Made by a program: the position numbers and the translations under genes. This document shows, one piece after another, positions 39,765 to 50,200 of a stretch of DNA of 64,000 nt (position 1 is its first letter; every line of letters starts with the position of its first letter). Under the pieces are notes generated by a model that made no database searches, was not told where the DNA came from, and saw only the letters and a list, made by a program, of their open reading frames with translations. Source of the DNA: Cladopsammia gracilis. Lineage: Eukaryota > Cnidaria > Anthozoa > Scleractinia > Dendrophylliidae. The DNA is taken from positions 62,001-126,000 of the forward strand of contig JAJGOT010000931.1 of the NCBI GenBank assembly GCA_022457155.1. The letters are read 5' to 3'.

Positions 39765-39900
39765 AGATAGGTAGGTAAACTTTATTTATACACGGTGTCA
39801 ATTCACAAATACATGCTCTTGATACAGTAGCATATTAAAAGCGGTAGCATAAGTAGTATAAGCGGCTTTGGTAGAGAGCTAAGAAAAACAGTGTTAAGGG
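39765..39900 (-). mobile_element. Probable LINE 3' end
   Basis: Read on the minus strand it ends GTATAAATAAAGTTTACC and then CTACCTATCTACC. A signal plus short-repeat tail of this kind is typical of LINE 3' ends. No coding remnant is seen, so the call is weak. Sequence between 39901 and 40640 shows nothing recognisable. Confidence 0.4.
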
Positions 39901-40645
39901 AGAATTCTTAAACGTATTTACTCCGGACCCCGCCTTGTTTTGTTCTTGGCCTCATCTCGTTTTAACAGAGATTCTTCGAATCTCGAAGGAAGGAAACACC
40001 AATTTTTTAGGTGATCTTTCAGCTTTTATGGCAGTCGTCAGGAACTAACAAAAACACTTTCAAATATGCTATTGATGCACTTTCTCTGAATCGGTTTTCA
40101 GGTACAGGGATACAAAAGAATGCCACAATACATTTTCTACTGTTTTATTTCTTAAGCAGTGAATAGTTTTTGGAACCGCCTTTTCCCCATTTCTGGCCCT
40201 AGAACACACTTCATTCACTTCTCTTCATTCAAATGCTACGGGAGAAAGACAGGAATGCTCAAAAGTTAAAGCAGACACACTAAGGAAAATAAGAACCTAT
40301 TTGACAGTTAACCCCCAATATATAGACAGACCAAGATGGAGAGCTACAGGTGACGCCCTATGCCCCTCCCCCCTCACCTGGGACGAAGAGGAATAAGTTA
40401 AGTAAGTCATATAAGATAAAGTAACAGCCTTCGGACGTACAAGGGAGGGGGAGAGAGTTGTGTCCAATGTTTTCAATAGCGTTTACTGTTAGCTCATGCC
40501 GTTTCCAGTAGCTGTTCGTTTATCCTTGAGACACATTTTGGTAAAGTTTTAAAGACAATCGGTTGCTATGGTTATGAGATATGACGACATATGTAGCACG
40601 ATGTCAAGCCATTTAAATGCAAGGGATGCTTGGGAATAAAGTCAG

Positions 40646-41945
40646 TAGCCTGTAAACAGGCTCTCTGGTGGGATATAGGGCGGAAAAAGAAACAGCGCAC
40701 GGGGAGGGGATGGGTAAAAGGAAAAGAGAGGGGGAGAGCCTGTCGACAAATTATTGAGGCTGCCATTCCGCCCCTTTGTAATTAACCTGTCGATTATCTG
40801 TCAACAAGATCATTATCAGTGGTTGGTTGCATTGGAAAGTAAATAGTCGCGCACGTGAAAATGACAAGTCGCGGGAACGAATAATCATGGCATGAGAAAT
40901 TTGACGATCCTCACACTTTCAAAGCGATAACAAACTTTAGCCGATTAGTATTTATCTTGCAACAAAAGAGAGCCAGAGAAACCGCAATGTATGCCAATTA
41001 GAGCCAGCACCAAACACCGGGATAAAGAAATATAATTCTAACTAAACGGCTCAGAACAGCATTGAATCTCGAGAGATATTCCGCCGAGATCAAAAGATCA
41101 ATATCATCGAAGAGAACAAATTCATAACTGTGCTCTAAAGGCGCATTTCTCTCTAAAGGAAAGCTTTATGCTTTTTAAATACTTTTCAGCGATGAGTGAT
41201 ACTAGTTTTTAGCCTGTCTATTTTTATAGAGAGTCGCTTAAAGACATGCTTGAAGGCTTAAAACGATACAATGGTCACACAACAGGAGACGTGTAGGTCT
41301 GTCTACCCCATTTATAACCATGCACGTAGTTCTTTCTCAGCTTCTTCTTACCCTAAACCAATAGCAAATGCTTTGAGTCCCAAACGTGTTATCTCCTCGA
41401 CTTGATCCTTCATAATGGAAACTAGTGGCGTTACAACAATAACGGTCGTTCTTTTCAATTTCCACAGCTCTTTCAGGACACGACGGAGAATTTCAAAGAT
41501 TAAACTTTTTCCAAATCCAGTCGGAAGAATGCCAAATACATGATGTTTCTCCGCTAAAGACTTCAAGCAGCGTTTCTGCTCTTCTTTGAAACCTGTAATA
41601 TGAGGGAAATCCCTCAGAGAATCGCCCAATGCTTTTTCAAACTGATCGATTGAGAACCGGCCGTCAAACATTTTTGATCGCATGTCGGCGCGCGGATATC
41701 AAAATGACCGCAAACTTGTCAACAGAATGTGTCAACAGTCGGTGATCTGACCAATCAGCGTTTGCACTAGAATCTAGTGCACAGTTGGTGATCTGGAACG
41801 GCGGCATCAATGGTTTGTCTACAGGCCTCCCCGCCTCTTCCCCTCTCCTCAGTTTTCCCGCGGCTCGCTTCGCTCGCCGACTTTCTTTTCGCCGCTATCT
41901 ACTTTCGTCATACACCCACAAGGAGGCCTGTTCACAGGCTATAAA
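40646..41945. repeat. Inverted pair of ~120 bp repeats around a RecQ-like exon
   Basis: The segment 40646-40762 (TAGCCTGTAAACAGGCTC ... GCCTGTCGACAAAT) is present inverted at 41808-41945 (TTTGTCTACAGGCCTCC ... GCCTGTTCACAGGCTATAAA). Either two copies of one repeat landed in opposite orientation or these are termini of one 1.3 kb element. Apart from the RecQ exon nothing between them codes. Confidence 0.6.
41352..41683 (-). pseudogene. RecQ-like DNA helicase, isolated N-terminal exon
   Basis: A 111-codon open frame from ATG at 41681-41683 encodes the start of a superfamily 2 helicase of RecQ type. Phe/Gln region FKEEQKRCL, Walker A with ILPTGFGKS, and motif Ia region VVTPLVSIMKDQVEE are visible. 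The DExH motif and all later motifs are missing. The frame ends soon after a good donor (GTAAGA at 41346-41351). It could therefore be exon one of a spliced gene, but I find no matching exon in the 1 kb downstream. A CCAAT-type ATTGG lies upstream. Most likely a broken copy of a multicopy or transposon-borne helicase gene; a real first exon with distant partners cannot be excluded. Confidence 0.65.
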
Positions 41946-42194
41946 GTCAATAAACGCATGGATATTGAAACAATAGAAAATAGTTAATGAGCTTAAAGGG
42001 AATTCTTGAATTTTTAAAAACGGGCTCATTTTTTTTGTTGTTTATTAACAAATTTCCAATGTTTCAATATTCAGAGAGGATTTGCTCCGTTTCTACAAAA
42101 GCTCTAGCTTTGAAAGATGCACGGAATAATCACGTGTCTGAACCCCTGGACAATCCACTGCCAAAATACTCCAAGAATTGTGGAGTATTTTGTC

Positions 42195-42680
42195 AAAATG
42201 ATGATACATACACGATGATGATACATGCACGATGATGATACACGATGAAATGGTGTTTTTGAAGGTTATTTCCAGAGATTATCAGCCACGTTTGTTTTCT
42301 GGTAATCTGAAATCGTTTTTCAAACGAAACAAAGACATTTCATCTTGTTTTGAGAATTAAACAACAAAGATAATAAACAAGAAGCAACGTCGTCGTATAC
42401 ATTTTATGATACATACACGATGATGATACATGCACAATGATGATACACGATGATGATACATGCACGATGATGATACACGATGATGATACATGCACGATGA
42501 TGATACACGATGAAATGGTGTTTTCGAAGGTTATTTCCAGTGATTGTCAGCCTTGTTTGTTTTCTGGTAATCTGAAATCGTTGTTCAAACAAAACAAATA
42601 CATTTCATCTTGTTTTGAGAATTAAACAACAAAGATAATGAACAAGAGGCAACGTTGTCGTATACATTTTATTAGCTAAC
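42195..42680. repeat. Tandem duplication with GATGATACATGCAC microrepeats
   Basis: Two copies of about 160 bp (42245-42405 and 42510-42672) share ATGGTGTTTTYGAAGGTTAT and on to TCGTATACATTTTAT. Each is preceded by runs of ACGATGATGATACATGC. Homologous sequence reappears at 45780-45840 beside the second GPCR, so this belongs to the duplicated GPCR unit. Confidence 0.75.
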
Positions 42681-42732
42681 TTGTACAAGTGCGTTATTAA
42701 GAAATATTTCAGTTTCCTTCTGGAGCTCAATA

Positions 42733-42776
42733 GACCATTTTACAGTTGTGTGTTTGGTGACCTGGCCTTTGAATGG

Positions 42777-42807
<31 letters not shown>

Positions 42808-42965
42808 CAGACCTTAGTGCTTTTCATATGTTAATAATGTTTTTCTCATGCTAACTAGATGAATTTACATATGAAAAGCACCGAGTTCTGTATCATAACA
42901 AGGTCACCTCCAGCCGCGCCTCCATTCAAAGGCCAGGTGACCAAGCACACAATTGTAAAATGGTC
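42733..42965. mobile_element. MITE, 233 bp, TA target site (copy 2)
   Basis: Same family as 4173-4406: GACCATTTTACAGTTGTGTG at the left and its near inverse at the right, TA on both sides. The corresponding point beside the second GPCR (about 45900) lacks the element. Confidence 0.85.
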
Positions 42966-43021
42966 TATTCAAAAGCAAAGTTCTGAGGAATTCGTCACTC
43001 CATTGCCTCGAGCAAAATTCC

Positions 43022-43939
43022 CTACAAAGTGGAACTACCAACAATAAACCGATTGTCTTTAGTACAAGGCTTCACTTTGTTACCTTTTATAAAAAGCACT
43101 TTGCAGATCAGTCTTTTTAACTCTTTCTTTATGTCTCTTTTAAAAAGTGCATATGCCAAGGGATTCGCGGAAGAGTTTAAAACTAACAAAGGTATTTTAT
43201 ATTTGATGTCATTGCATGATTTTTGAATCTTCAAAGCTACGGCAAAATTACATCGCAAGTCCATTCCATAGCAAACAAGAAACAACCCTATAACAATTGC
43301 CATCATTATAACCGCGGATTTTTCGTGAGTTTTAAACAGAATGCGGTGGTTGAAACTTAACTGTGCTACTAAGGTGCGCGCTGCTCGCGATTGCTTATAT
43401 ACAACATATGCCATGCATGTAAAGACGAATATTAACATAAAACAAGGGAAGAGATTAAAAATTATTACAACGAGCCAAGTAAAAATATCGGAGATAAAAG
43501 GAGCTGTTATACTATACGAGAGTGATGCGTCAAGTAGAATGACAACAACTGGTATCGCCCAAGACAATAAAATCGCTTCAACGACATGTTGGCGAGTCAT
43601 ACATGTAAAGTATTTCAAAGGCTTCACAACGGCAATGTAGCGATCCAGTACTAAACTGCACAAGTTCGTCACCGAGGCGTCCATGGACATCCATTTCATC
43701 AAATGAACCCAAGACAGCCAGGCTCGAGGCCACTCACAGCTACTTGTCATGTTACAGAAGAAAAGTGAAGGAACCAAGGTCATCCCAACACAAAAATCTG
43801 CCGCTGCAAGTGAAACTACAAACGCGTTGGTTTTTGTGCGGAGCTGTCGTTTGCTGCAGACAAGGAAGATGATCAATCCATTTCCAGTCATCGTCAGAAT
43901 GGAAAGAAACCAGCCAAGAATCCAAAACCAGGTTTCCAT
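43022..43939 (-). CDS. Class A (rhodopsin-like) GPCR, tandem copy A
   Basis: Seven-transmembrane receptor at the cell surface, ligand unknown. Intact single-exon frame of 305 residues. Landmarks: TM1 GN (N20), TM2 LAAAD (D48), DRY at 99-101, TM4 W127, TM5 FP (P165), TM7 NPLAY (259-263) and a basic tail. TM6 has FLVCYGMDL, so the usual CWxP is missing. There is no cysteine at the top of TM3 paired with one in a long second extracellular loop; that loop is very short. A short loop without the disulphide is typical of the melanocortin/EDG/cannabinoid part of the MECA group (inference). An in-frame TGA lies 6-7 codons before the chosen ATG, which fixes the start. About 90% identical to the copy at 46.3 kb, so a recent duplicate. 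Confidence 0.88.
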   Translation of the reverse strand: METWFWILGWFLSILTMTGNGLIIFLVCSKRQLRTKTNAFVVSLAAADFCVGMTLVPSLFFCNMTSSCEWPRAWLSWVHLMKWMSMDASVTNLCSLVLDRYIAVVKPLKYFTCMTRQHVVEAILLSWAIPVVVILLDASLSYSITAPFISDIFTWLVVIIFNLFPCFMLIFVFTCMAYVVYKQSRAARTLVAQLSFNHRILFKTHEKSAVIMMAIVIGLFLVCYGMDLRCNFAVALKIQKSCNDIKYKIPLLVLNSSANPLAYALFKRDIKKELKRLICKVLFIKGNKVKPCTKDNRFIVGSSTL

Positions 43940-44884
43940 TTTAGAGAGAAGGGCTTTTCATCGCAGTTGTCGATGATGAATTATAATCCTTCCACACGGA
44001 AACATCAACTGTTAAATACATCTGGTCACTGTATATATTCATTAATTCATCGATACACGACATTTAATATCGCAGAAAATTATACGTTGTCGGTCAATTA
44101 AGTTGTAAAACTGTTTTGCGAAGCCGACAGGCACTGTAGGTGCTCATCAATTTTATTGTTTGTTTGTGTAAATAAATTTAGAAATTTTAATAGAATAAAA
44201 ACGAAAAACTTTAGTATATAAATGTTTGCCTTGATGTACAGCAACATATTCGACTGTACATCGCTGTAGTGTTATATTTTAATGCACAAAAGCCTTAGTC
44301 GATAAATGTTATATTTAATTCTTATTTTATGTTTTTTTCCACCGATGAAAGATCCAACAAACACCTGCCTTTAACCGCGGTCAAACGAGGGAAAAGTTAA
44401 GCAAAGTACTTAAAAGTTAAGGTTGTCATTTTCACTGTTTAAAGTTTAATATATTGCCAATACACTTTCAATTTATCAAACGTTTTGAAAGTTTACTAAA
44501 AAAGTTCTAAGCGTTTAAAAACTGTGAACTGCAGAATTGTCAGCGCCATTTGCCAACATAATTTTGACTGATCAGGTGCAAAGAGTTTTGCCGGTCAGTT
44601 TTCAACGATAAAAAGCTCATCATTTTGAGAAAAAATAAAAGATAGTAACGTCAACTAATTTGTTTTATTCATCCTTGCCCATATTTCCATTTAATATTAA
44701 ATAAAATCCCACTTAATGAAACGAAAAACGCCTCGGACGTTTGAGCGCGGTGCACACCTGCCTATTTGTTTGTCCACATGCGGTTTCTCCTTCCCGCTGA
44801 CCGGTTCATTGTAGCTTGTTGATGTCAGAATGGTCAAACGAATTTACTGAGAGCGGTTTTCATTTGAGCTTCAAAACTAATTTC

Positions 44885-45105
44885 GCAATTGCTCTGGTTT
44901 TGCATTTGTGATTGGCTAAAAAGTGTCGCGCCACTTTATCAACCAATCATTAGTAAAACGAAAACCAATCGTGACTTATTCGCACACGTTTTCCCGCGCT
45001 TGGCGCCGGCTACATGTATTTTCTTTGATTTCTGATTGGTTCATTTGATTGTCTAGTTCTGTTATGATTGGCCAGGGTAATTACTTTGGTTTTGGTTTAA
45101 CGACA
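44885..45105 (+). repeat. Interspersed repeat with E2F-like and CCAAT motifs (copy 2)
   Basis: Order of motifs: GTGATTGGC, CAACCAATC, AAACCAATCGTGACTTA, CACACGTTTTCCCGCGCTTG, GCGCCGGC, CTGATTGGTTC, TATGATTGGCC, then TTTGGTTTTGGTTTAAC. Several NF-Y-type CCAAT boxes surround one E2F-type box. A more decayed third copy is at 50215-50400. Confidence 0.75.
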
Positions 45106-45605
45106 TCTTCTATGCATGGAGAAGATTTTCACTACTCAGCCCGGTTTTTCATGCTCCTCCTGTTCAGGGCAGGTGAACAAAATGTTTATTTTTCGAAAGA
45201 AATGACAGACATAACAAATTAAGGAGCCTGGATGCATGACTTCACTTAGTAGGGGTTCCAGCATTTTAACTATAACTATTCTGTTTCCTTTTGTTTCTTC
45301 TTTTTAATAGACACAGGTTGGAGTTCAATAAATTGGTCATCAACACGCAATGCACACTCCGCTCCATAAACTGCGAAAATACTGGGCACCAGCTCAGTGC
45401 TAATGTCTCGCAATAGAGAGAACCCGCCACACCCATTCGCGTTCACATTACTAAAATAGTCCCTCGCTTTTTTTCACTCGCTAGACGCTGTACAGACATA
45501 TTAACTCTGCGCTTTCATAATGGCGGGGCGGGCAAAGAGACCCCCTGGTTTCTTCCATTTGAGACGCGGAGAAGGCCCTGGGGACGACGTTAGACTGAAT
45601 CTATA

Positions 45606-45722
45606 CATTCTCGTCCCCAGAGCCGCTTGACCCTCTTAACCGCTGGAGCCTGAGTACGAGGGTCACCTTCGTACTCAGGCTCCAGCGGTTAAGAGGGTCA
45701 AGCGGCTCTGGGGACGAGAATG
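45606..45722. mobile_element. 117 bp foldback element with 9-bp target duplication
   Basis: Almost the whole element is one hairpin. The 58 bp arm 45606-45663 (starting CATTCTCGTCCCCAGAGCCG) pairs with 45665-45722 with a single mismatch and one unpaired base. GAATCTATA occurs on both sides (45597-45605 and 45723-45731). Confidence 0.9.
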
Positions 45723-46321
45723 GAATCTATAAAGAAAGCCGAGCTTACAGTTTCACTGTCACCACGGTTTTCTTTGACGAGTAGTTTGTGAGAATTAGAC
45801 AACAAAAATAATAGACAAGCGGTCGTCGCATGTTATTTTATAAGTTTACTTACTTGTACATATGCGGTTTAAAAATATTTCAGCTTCTTTCTGGAGCTCA
45901 ATTCAATGGCAAAGTTCGGAGAAATTCGTCATTATTATTCAGCGCTATTTTACATAAATATTAGCTATTAAACCCGCGATCTGCAACGCGCGACCATTAT
46001 TCAAACTCTTCTTAGTGCCATGTCCCCCTCTCCCCTCTCCTCTACAGGTGGGTCTGGTACTGGTTTGCACACAAGCTATTTTAAAAGTATTTTTAAATCT
46101 AGGGAAGTTCATTACAAAATGCGACGACAATTACAACAAAGTGCGAAAGCATATTTATTTCAAAGCATCACAGCCTCAGTGTTATTACAAGGTGTGACGA
46201 TTTTATTACAAAGTGCGACGGGTATTGCAAAGTTGAAATCCTCTTCTTAATAAGATTAATCATAAATATTGTAATTTCCTCAAATGTGATTGGTTCATAA
46301 ACCACTGTATTTTCCTCTAAT

Positions 46322-47251
46322 TTACTCAGGAAGTTGTAAAGTGGGACTACCAAACATAAACCGATTGTCTTCATTAAAAGGCTTCACTTTGTTACCTTTT
46401 TTAAAAAGCACTTTACAGATCAGTCTTTTTAACTCTTTCTTTATGTCTCTTTTAAAAAGAGCATATGCCAAGGGATTCACGGAAGAGTTTAAAACTAACA
46501 ATGGTATTTTATGTTTAATGTCATTGCATGATTTTTGAATCTTCAAAGCTACGGCAAAATTACATCGCAAGTCCATTCCATAGCAAACAAGAAACAAGCC
46601 TATAACAATTGCCATCATTATAACCGCAGATTTTTCGTGAGTTTTAAACAGAATGCGGTGGTTGAAACGTAACTGTGCTACTAAGGTGCGCGCTGCTCGC
46701 GATTGCTTATATACAACGTAGGCCATGAAAGTAAAGACGAATATTAACATAAAACAAGGGAAGAGATTAAAAATTATTACAGCGAGCCAAGTAAAAATAT
46801 CGGAGATAAAAGGAGCTGTTATACTATACGAGAGTGATGCATTAAGTAGAATGACAACAACTGGTATCACCCAAGACAATAAAATCGCTTCAACGACATG
46901 TTGTCGAGTCATACATGTAAAGTATTTCAAAGGCTTCACAACAGCAATGTAGCGATCCAGTACTAAACTGCACAAATTCGTCACCGAGGCGTCCATGAAC
47001 AGCCATCTCAGCAAGTGAACCCAGGAAGGCCAGGCTCGAGGCCAGTTGCAGCTACTTGTCATGTCACAGAAGAACAGAGGAGGGATCAAGCTCATCCCAA
47101 CACAAAAATCTGCCGCTGCAAGTGAAACCACAAACGCGTTGGTTTTTGTGCGGAGCTGTCGTTTGCTGCCGACAAGGAAGATGATCAATCCATTTCCAGT
47201 TATCGTCAGAATGGAAAGAATCCAGCCAAAAATCCAAAACCAGGTTCCCAT
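46322..47251 (-). CDS. Class A (rhodopsin-like) GPCR, tandem copy B
   Basis: Intact single-exon paralogue of the receptor at 43.0 kb, same landmarks (GN, LAAAD, DRY, NPLAY, no CWxP in TM6). The frame is open for 23 more codons upstream (to 47320). The start is placed at 47251 (MGTWFW) because copy A has a stop at the equivalent upstream place and the two agree from this Met. This gives 309 residues. By eye about 29 substitutions separate the copies; about twelve fall in residues 54-85 (end of TM2 to start of TM3). The C-terminus is four residues longer (QLPE). Ligand and expression unknown. Confidence 0.88.
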   Translation of the reverse strand: MGTWFWIFGWILSILTITGNGLIIFLVGSKRQLRTKTNAFVVSLAAADFCVGMSLIPPLFFCDMTSSCNWPRAWPSWVHLLRWLFMDASVTNLCSLVLDRYIAVVKPLKYFTCMTRQHVVEAILLSWVIPVVVILLNASLSYSITAPFISDIFTWLAVIIFNLFPCFMLIFVFTFMAYVVYKQSRAARTLVAQLRFNHRILFKTHEKSAVIMMAIVIGLFLVCYGMDLRCNFAVALKIQKSCNDIKHKIPLLVLNSSVNPLAYALFKRDIKKELKRLICKVLFKKGNKVKPFNEDNRFMFGSPTLQLPE

Positions 47252-50200
47252 TTTAGAGAGAAGGGCTTTTCGTTCCAGTTGTTGATGGCGACTTATAATC
47301 TTTCCCCGCGGAAATAACAACTTTTAAATACATGCATCAAGTCACTGCGTATAATCATTAATTCCATTATACTCATGCTTTTGACATTTCATACGGTGGC
47401 TTATAAAGGCTTTCGAGAGTTTCTATTTTTTTTTTCCGTTCATTTGACACTAATTACTGTGGATCGATACTTAAAAACTGAATAAAGGGTTTAGTTCCTA
47501 AAGAAACTATATTGCTGCGTCGGCAGGGGAGCGAAACTTGGCACTTTTTGGAGTTAAAGAAGGGTTAACGAACAGAACATTGAACACATTAAGACCATTA
47601 AGCTTGCAGTGTGGATGATTCCACTTCGTAGAGGTTCTCGCATTTTAACTAGAATTTGTCGGTGATCATTTGTTTCTCCTTTTTAAGAGCAGTTTCTTGA
47701 TGTTGCAGATGTTGCGATCATCAAAAGACGTAACATAAAAGATTAAAAAGACAGCGGTAAACAATACCCACATCACAACACAAAAACTAACCAACAATAT
47801 TTACCACTTCATCTAGAAATACCTTTTTTAAAAGCGGGCACGGGTGAAAGTTAAATAATTGGTCATCGACATGCAACACACACTCTGCTCTATAAACTGC
47901 GAAAAGACTGGTCACCAACTAAGTGCGCATGTCTCACGCACGCACTACAAATCGCCCGTCTTGGTTCCCGCGCAAAAATGGGCGCCAAAATCCGATTTTT
48001 CACTCGCTTGACGATTAACAAGCATGTTAGTTCTTGTAGTAAAACTCTCGAATTTGACTTTAGAAAGGTCCATCTAAATTTTTAATCTTTATCAGTCTTC
48101 ATATTATACTCCCTGAACTGTCACAGTCACAGGCGATCACGTTATTTGTTTACAATTTTTGCCTCATTAGCAAATGGGCCTCATTTTCTCATCGTGCTAC
48201 ATCGTCGCTGCTGTATTTACATATCCCATACGGAAGTTTAATCAGAATTCGATTTAGATTTAGATTTAGAACTAGCATAGCACAATTAGCTTTCTCTGGA
48301 AAATTGAGAGCCCCATATGATAGATAATCTTTGTACAATGCTGTTTTCAAAACTCGAAATTTTACAAAGAATGTATGCCGCTCATTAGCGCCTTTGCAAC
48401 CCAACAATTTTGCAGTTTTGGATAGCTGATATTTTCTTAAATATTACATGCAAAGAGCTTCGTCCTTGTCTGATCTTCTTCGGCCAATTTTTCATCAATT
48501 TCATGTCTTAAAAGAACAAAATATTTAACAGTTAAGAAGTTTTAATGTTCGAAGTGTCCGCTTGGGCAGGAGGATTTAATCTGTAGAAAATGCAACCTCG
48601 TTCCCAGGCTCCTATTCTTCCCGCTCCTCCTGAGCGAGAGAGACGGGAAGAGGATACTCTGGGAACGATGTTGTAGAAAGTGTGATCAGGTCTCGTGCCA
48701 TTAACTAGCGAATGTGATATGCGATCTCTTTCCGGTCACCTTGTGATAAATGATTGCATCATTGTTACAGCTGTAATTCTGGTGTTGGCTGTTCTATTGT
48801 TTATAACAACTTCCTGTGATAGTATAGTGTCCATGAACGTGAACGAATAGGGCCCACGCCCACAACAAGGAAGGAGTACACCTGAATTTCAATGAAATTT
48901 TAAGAGGTTCAAAGAAGGGATAGAAGAAAGAAAATGATTTTTGGAACACCAACAGACACTTGATTCCCACACAAGAGCACTCCAGGTTGATAGTGGACTA
49001 TTTTGGGGTCAAATTCTAATTTTAAAACTACATTAAATGTTAAATATTTTTCATTTCTCTAGTTCCTCCCAAACATATCCAAAAATTAACAAAACATACC
49101 AAAAATTCTGATGAGCATTGCCGTCACTTTTATGTGTCCCACCAGGGATTTGAATTCTGTTCAAACTAGATCAGCTTTAGTTGTATGGCATGTTCCAAGC
49201 TCACCAAGAGTTCAAAGATATAATTTCATTCATGTATACATGACAACATATTTTATTGGTATTTTCAGTCAAATATAATTATTGAAGCAATTACAATAAG
49301 TTTATTTCTAAGTTAATTTAGCAAAAAAATATATACCCATAGCTTTTTCATGGTGCAGCCAGCCATATTTGAGAGCGGGTATGTTTTCAGCAGTCAGACT
49401 TGCTTACGTTAATCTAGCATCCTTCTCAGAAGATGTTTTATTACTATTTTTGTAAACTTTTTGCATAACCCCTTTGAATTGAAATCCATAATCTCTTTGT
49501 CACATGTGTCAGTCACGCAATCACTGTTCCTTGAGACTGCGCCAAGAGCCACAGATGGCGTGCTGTGCAGGTCATCCATAAGGGGACAGCTCTTCAATTG
49601 CAAACCCATGAATCTACATATACCCTGCGTGGCAGGCGTATCCTGGGAGGAGGAAGGGGGCACGAAAACCAGGCTATTCATATTACACCCACCCATTCCT
49701 GGTAATCAAATTATGTCAACTGTCAAAATGTTCCTGAATCAGAAACTGGCACACACCTTACACATGGCTTACTTCACAAAATAATTCACTATGTTTACCG
49801 CTCACCAAAAATTAGCCAGTTGGAATTTTTCGGCTTCCGCAGCTGCAGACATAGTCTTTATTGCAGGTGTCCTTTCCCTGTCTCCCCAGTTCCCCTCTCC
49901 CCGATGCCTGTCACACAGGCCAGCTCACATACAGAACTTACATTTTTAATCTCCTGTTAATGGACCATCCTCTTGACCAGACATTTTAACATGCTCCTGA
50001 GGCTGTCAGCTTACAGGAAGTTCCATTGCATATAATATATGGCATGAAATTTTTTTAAGAGTTTGCAAATTGATAACGTTTTTACATTTTGTATTTTGGT
50101 GGAGTAAATTTTGGCAATTTCTAATAACATTGACAATAATTTGAACCCACAAAAATTTCACAACATACAGAACTTAAAAGGAATACAAATTTTAAATTAG

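Larger units (their letters stand above)
43940..46321. other. Spacer between the two GPCR genes
   Basis: Holds the 5' flank of copy A, an E2F/CCAAT repeat (44885-45105), a one-ended copy of the CGTCCCCAG family (45520-45588), a foldback element (45606-45722), and the 3' flank of copy B. No other gene is seen. Confidence 0.6.
42510..47970. repeat. Tandem segmental duplication containing the GPCR pair
   Basis: Unit A (about 42510-45430) and unit B (about 45780-47945) align outside the genes as well. The 3' flanks share ATATTTCAG then CTTTCTGGAGCTCAA. The 5' flanks share ATTTTAACTA and AATTGGTCATC with TAAACTGCGAAAA (45320-45390 against 47855-47920). Units differ by insertions: unit A has a MITE and an E2F/CCAAT repeat. 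Confidence 0.8.

Noticed and set aside
47252..47320. 23-codon N-terminal extension of GPCR copy B
   Set aside because: Copy A has an in-frame TGA at the matching place and the two proteins agree only from METWFW/MGTWFW.
49409..49784. Overlapping frames of 95 and 107 codons on opposite strands
   Set aside because: Neither shows a domain; the region is more likely 3' UTR or intergenic sequence beside the transporter gene.
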